The position numbers and the translations under genes were made by a program. From NCBI RefSeq assembly GCF_001881565.1, contig NZ_MPDJ01000004.1, positions 680,185-744,184 of the forward strand: a DNA stretch of 64,000 nucleotides, written 5' to 3'. Under the pieces are notes generated by a model. The model searched no databases and was not told where the DNA came from. It worked only from the letters and a program-made list of their open reading frames with translations. Numbering within the stretch: position 1 is the stretch's first letter; each line of letters begins with the position of its first letter. Below are positions 60,822-64,000 of this stretch, one piece after another. Origin of the DNA: Eisenbergiella tayi (lineage in GTDB: Bacteria > Bacillota > Clostridia > Lachnospirales > Lachnospiraceae).

Positions 60822-62591
60822 TTACTGATACTGCTGCATCACCAATTGAAGTTTGGTATTCCCCTGGTAGGTATTGATGGATGGATAATACGTGACCGAC
60901 AGCCGGATATCCTGGCTTTTTCCCAGATAAAGCCGTTCCACCGCTTCCTGGCCGAACTTCTTTTTCATATAGTCGTTCATGGGTTCGGGATCTCCGAAGG
61001 CCATCATTTCCCATTTGTTCCGGCAATCATCCAGCACGGTGAAACGTATGGCATTTCCGTTTTTCCCCAGAATCCTGGCCGACAGGAAGGTCAAATCCTT
61101 ATGGGCAAAAACAGGCTTGGGATTCCCGTTTCCGAAAGGCTCCAGAAGCTCCAGCTCCTTTACGAATTCCATGGAAACGTGGGATACCGGCATGGGGACA
61201 TCTATATGGATCCGTTCCTCCATATCGCTCTCCGTCAGTGTGCATACCTCGTTGATTTCCCTGCGGAAATCCTCAACATCCTTTTCCTCCAGGGAGAGGC
61301 CCGCCGCCATTTTGTGGCCGCCGTACTTGGTGAAAAGATGCCTGACTCTGGTCATTTCCTCGTACATATGATAGGCCTCTATGGAACGGCCGCTGCCTTT
61401 TACGCCTTCTTCTCCCCTGGTCAGCACGAATACCGGCTTATAGTATTTTTCCCTTATTCTGCCTGCAATTATACCTGCAAGGCTTTCATGGCAGTCAGGA
61501 AGGTAGATTACCAGCACCCGATCCTGCATGAGCCCGTTCTCTTCCACGGAACGTACAGCCTGTTTCACATAAATATCGGTCATTTCCTTACGGCTGTCAT
61601 TCAGCTGCTTCAAATCAGAGGCGATGCGGACGGCTTCCGCCCGATCTTCCTCCTCCAGAAGCTGCAGAGCCCTGACCGCCGTATCCAGGCGCCCTGTGGC
61701 GTTCAGACAGGGGCCCATAACAAAACCGATATGATAAGCGGACAGTTTTCCCTTATCTATGCCATTTACCTCCATCAGTGCCCTCAGTCCCTGGTTGGAG
61801 GTGTTTTTCATATGGGACAGCCCGAATTTTACAATAACCCTGTTTTCATCCAGAAGCTCCATAACGTCACATACCGTGGCAAAAGCGGCCATTTCCAGAA
61901 GCTCTTCCAGCAGAGGCTTTTCCTTCTGTGTAAGCTCCAGCCTCCGGTAAAGAGCCTCCATTACCTTATAGGCCACCACCGCGCCGCAAATCCCTTTATA
62001 AGGATATGCATCCCCTTCCTGCTTGGGATCAATCACCGCATCGGCGGGAGGCAGTATGTATTTCCGTTCCCCTTCTGTTTCCTCATAAGGAACCTCATGG
62101 TGATCGGTCACAATCACCGTCATCCCTTTTTCCTTAGCCAGCCTTATCTGGGGTTCTGCCGCGATGCCGTTGTCACAGGTAATGATAGTATCTATCCCTG
62201 ACTGGAAGGCATCCTCCACCAGATGCTCATTCAGGCCGTAACCGTCCTTCATGCGGTGAGGTATCGCCGTGTCCGCAGCAGCGCCCGCCTGCAGCAGTCC
62301 TTTATGAAGAATAAAGGTAGAGCAGATTCCGTCCGCATCATAATCTCCGATGATCCGGATCGGTTTCCGCCGGCTGATTTTATCCAGCAGGATTTCCACC
62401 GTACGGTCCATGTCCTTAAGCAGGCCGGGATCATACATATCCTCTATGGTTCCCTGAAGATATTTGCGGATTTCTTCCTCTTCAATAATATCCCTGTTGC
62501 GGATGATCCTGGCCAGCACCGGGCTTATGCCGAATGTTTCCCCTATTTTTGTAAAGTCCGCCCTTTTGGCTGTGACAAACCATTTCGCCAT
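60822..62591 (-). CDS. recJ: Single-stranded-DNA-specific exonuclease RecJ
   Basis: 5'-3' ssDNA exonuclease for repair and recombination. The 589 residues have the DHH family motifs: IIGDYDADGICS (about 80-91), TCDNGIAA, VTDHHEVP (with DHH) and the DHHA1 GGHKMAAGLSL, followed by an OB-type C-terminal domain (ILGKNGNAIRFTVLDDC). It is near the usual length for Firmicutes. Confidence 0.93.
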   Translation of the reverse strand: MAKWFVTAKRADFTKIGETFGISPVLARIIRNRDIIEEEEIRKYLQGTIEDMYDPGLLKDMDRTVEILLDKISRRKPIRIIGDYDADGICSTFILHKGLLQAGAAADTAIPHRMKDGYGLNEHLVEDAFQSGIDTIITCDNGIAAEPQIRLAKEKGMTVIVTDHHEVPYEETEGERKYILPPADAVIDPKQEGDAYPYKGICGAVVAYKVMEALYRRLELTQKEKPLLEELLEMAAFATVCDVMELLDENRVIVKFGLSHMKNTSNQGLRALMEVNGIDKGKLSAYHIGFVMGPCLNATGRLDTAVRALQLLEEEDRAEAVRIASDLKQLNDSRKEMTDIYVKQAVRSVEENGLMQDRVLVIYLPDCHESLAGIIAGRIREKYYKPVFVLTRGEEGVKGSGRSIEAYHMYEEMTRVRHLFTKYGGHKMAAGLSLEEKDVEDFRREINEVCTLTESDMEERIHIDVPMPVSHVSMEFVKELELLEPFGNGNPKPVFAHKDLTFLSARILGKNGNAIRFTVLDDCRNKWEMMAFGDPEPMNDYMKKKFGQEAVERLYLGKSQDIRLSVTYYPSINTYQGNTKLQLVMQQYQ

Positions 62592-62673
62592 ATTTTAACT
62601 CCTTTGTATCTGCAGCAGCATAAAATGATGTCTGTCCATTTTTTCATACAATCCATACGCAAGCTGACGCGGT

Positions 62674-62706
62674 AAAAAAGCGTCCTGGCTGAGCAGAACG
62701 CTTTTT
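62674..62706 (-). terminator. Intrinsic terminator of secDF
   Basis: AAAAAGCGT.CTG/CAG.ACGCTTTTTT on the minus strand, 14 nt after the stop codon. Confidence 0.85.
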
Positions 62707-62719
62707 CATCAGTTAACTT

Positions 62720-64000
62720 TTATCTGGACTTTGCTTTTACTGCCGCTCCCTTGGTTTTTCCTTTGATTTTCGTACGAAGGACAAACCACAAAGCGCCTGT
62801 AATACATACGGAAGAATAGGTTCCGCAGATAATACCAACCATCAGAGGCAGCGCGAATTCACGGATAGAGCTTACACCCAGAATATACAGCACGGCAACC
62901 ATAATGAAGGTTGTCAGGGAAGTGAAAATACTTCTGGTGAGTGTCTGGGTAATACTCTTGTTTACCAGACCTGACAGATCGCTTTTTCCTTCCAGGCCAA
63001 TATTTTCACGGATACGGTCAAAGATAACAATGGTAGCATTAATGGAATAACCTACAATAGTAAGCATACATGCTATAAAGGTACTGCCTACCGATACTCG
63101 TACCGCCGCATAGAACGCCAGTACCACCAGTACGTCATGAATCAATGCCGCAACAGCGCTGGCGCCAAAGCGGATATCCTTGAAACGGAACCAGATATAA
63201 ATCAGCATACATACGGTGGCAATGACTACTGCGATGACTGCTTCTCTTCTCATTTCACCGCTGATGGTGGAACTGATGGTTTCCGCAGTGATCTTCTCCT
63301 TATCCACGCCGAAGTTCTCTTCCATAACCTTATTCAGTTCTTCTCTTTCATCCACATTCAGAGTTCTTGTCTTGAAAATTACCTCATTTGAGCCCTGAAC
63401 CTTCTGTGTCTGGACATTACCGTCACCGGTAATTTTTTCTATCATGGGAACTACGTTCGCATCGATGTCTTCAATGGACAGGTTCTCATTGAAGGACACA
63501 TTGGTGGAAGTTCCGCCCATGAACTCAAGGCTGTAGTTAAGAATCTGCCCTGTTCTTCCCTTATTGACACCCATGAATACAAAGCCTGCGACAATGAGGA
63601 CGATGGAAATGGTAAAAAATACGGCCTTCCTGGAAAGGAAATTTACAGGCTTTCTGTCTCTTGCACGTCCAAAAAGCTTTTCACTCTGAAGCCCTACCGC
63701 ATAGAAGGCATTCAGAATCAATCTGGTGACTACCAGAGCGGTAAACATGGAAATCACGATACCAAGCGCCAGCGTCTGTGCAAAGCCCTTTATGGTACCG
63801 GAGCCCATAAAGCCCAGCACGGCAGCCGCAATAAGTGTTGTAATATTACCATCCAGAATGGCTGAAAGAGCCTTCTGGAAACCGATTTTAATAGAAGACT
63901 TCACCGTCTTGCCCGTGGCAATTTCTTCGCGGATGCGTGCGAAGATAATAACGTTGGCGTCAACCGCCATACCGATTGACAGGATGATACCTGCAATACC
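62720..64000 (-). CDS. secDF: Fused protein translocase subunit SecDF (5' end outside window)
   Basis: Proton-driven partner of SecYEG. The minus-strand frame stays open to the window edge (GIAGIILSIGMAVDANVIIF reads through 64000), so only the C-terminal part of SecD and the whole of SecF are present. SecD region: DANVIIFARIREEI. SecF region: NYSLEFMGGTSTNVSF, the late GYSINATIVIFDRIRENI and FTSLTTFIMVAVLY. Expected helices: about two to three from SecD and six from SecF. At least 427 residues visible. Confidence 0.93.
   Translation of the reverse strand, partial: GIAGIILSIGMAVDANVIIFARIREEIATGKTVKSSIKIGFQKALSAILDGNITTLIAAAVLGFMGSGTIKGFAQTLALGIVISMFTALVVTRLILNAFYAVGLQSEKLFGRARDRKPVNFLSRKAVFFTISIVLIVAGFVFMGVNKGRTGQILNYSLEFMGGTSTNVSFNENLSIEDIDANVVPMIEKITGDGNVQTQKVQGSNEVIFKTRTLNVDEREELNKVMEENFGVDKEKITAETISSTISGEMRREAVIAVVIATVCMLIYIWFRFKDIRFGASAVAALIHDVLVVLAFYAAVRVSVGSTFIACMLTIVGYSINATIVIFDRIRENIGLEGKSDLSGLVNKSITQTLTRSIFTSLTTFIMVAVLYILGVSSIREFALPLMVGIICGTYSSVCITGALWFVLRTKIKGKTKGAAVKAKSR

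Overview
The window is a chromosomal segment of a spore-forming member of the Clostridia, most probably a Lachnospiraceae relative. Evidence: a division and cell-wall cluster that runs straight into the sporulation genes spoIIGA-sigE-sigG, an NADP-type glutamate dehydrogenase, a DUF5688 protein, strong AGGAGG-type ribosome binding sites and moderate G+C. Nearly every gene lies on the minus strand. The exceptions are a transposase tail at the left edge, a four-gene membrane operon at 47.3-50.1 kb, a MATE transporter at 56-57.3 kb and two small RNA genes. Genus cannot be fixed from the sequence alone.

Layout. 0-5.6 kb: the 3' end of an insertion-sequence transposase abuts gdhA (promoter and leader hairpin visible), then a helical protein, an SH3 surface protein, tRNA-Arg(CCG), a DUF5688 protein and efp. 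5.7-8.3 kb: a giant palindrome, then aroQ-aroK-aroE and a YqeG phosphatase. 8.4-13.3 kb: a five-gene peptide ABC importer. 13.5-30.9 kb: nrdR, ylmC, sigG, sigE, spoIIGA, ftsZ, divIB, murA, ftsW/spoVE, murD, mraY, two class B PBPs, ftsL, rsmH and mraZ, with MraZ boxes, a Spo0A-type promoter for spoIIGA and a sigma-F/G-like promoter for sigG. 31.3-33.6 kb: ychF and a TetR/small membrane protein operon. 34-46.4 kb: rsgA, pknB (PASTA kinase), stp, rlmN, rsmB, a YugP peptidase, fmt, def, priA and murE. 46.6-60 kb is the accessory part: a TetR regulator divergent from two tandem pairs of HXXEE membrane proteins, isochorismatase, GNAT, a two-gene ABC exporter, MATE, a flavodoxin-like reductase and an SDR. 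59.8-64 kb: a PfkB sugar kinase, recJ and the 3' part of a fused secDF.

Two non-coding families stand out. The first is a set of three giant hairpins (226, 353 and 310 bp; arms of 61, 124 and about 100 bp that match almost perfectly). Two of them share a roughly 104-nt core about 90% identical, in opposite genomic orientations, while their arms are unrelated. Core differences include base-pair-preserving changes, and the single arm mismatch in each copy is a G-U wobble on the strand that carries the core, which suggests selection on a folded RNA or single strand. The second is a family of three predicted small RNA genes of about 80-90 nt (50.2, 57.8 and 59.7 kb). Each has a similar upstream block and -10, a GATAG stem-loop, the invariant segment CTATCTCCCCCCTCATAA and an intrinsic terminator. 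The C-rich segment could pair with Shine-Dalgarno-like sequences. Neither family is one I recognise. These, and the duplicated HXXEE operon, are the best candidates for undescribed biology here.
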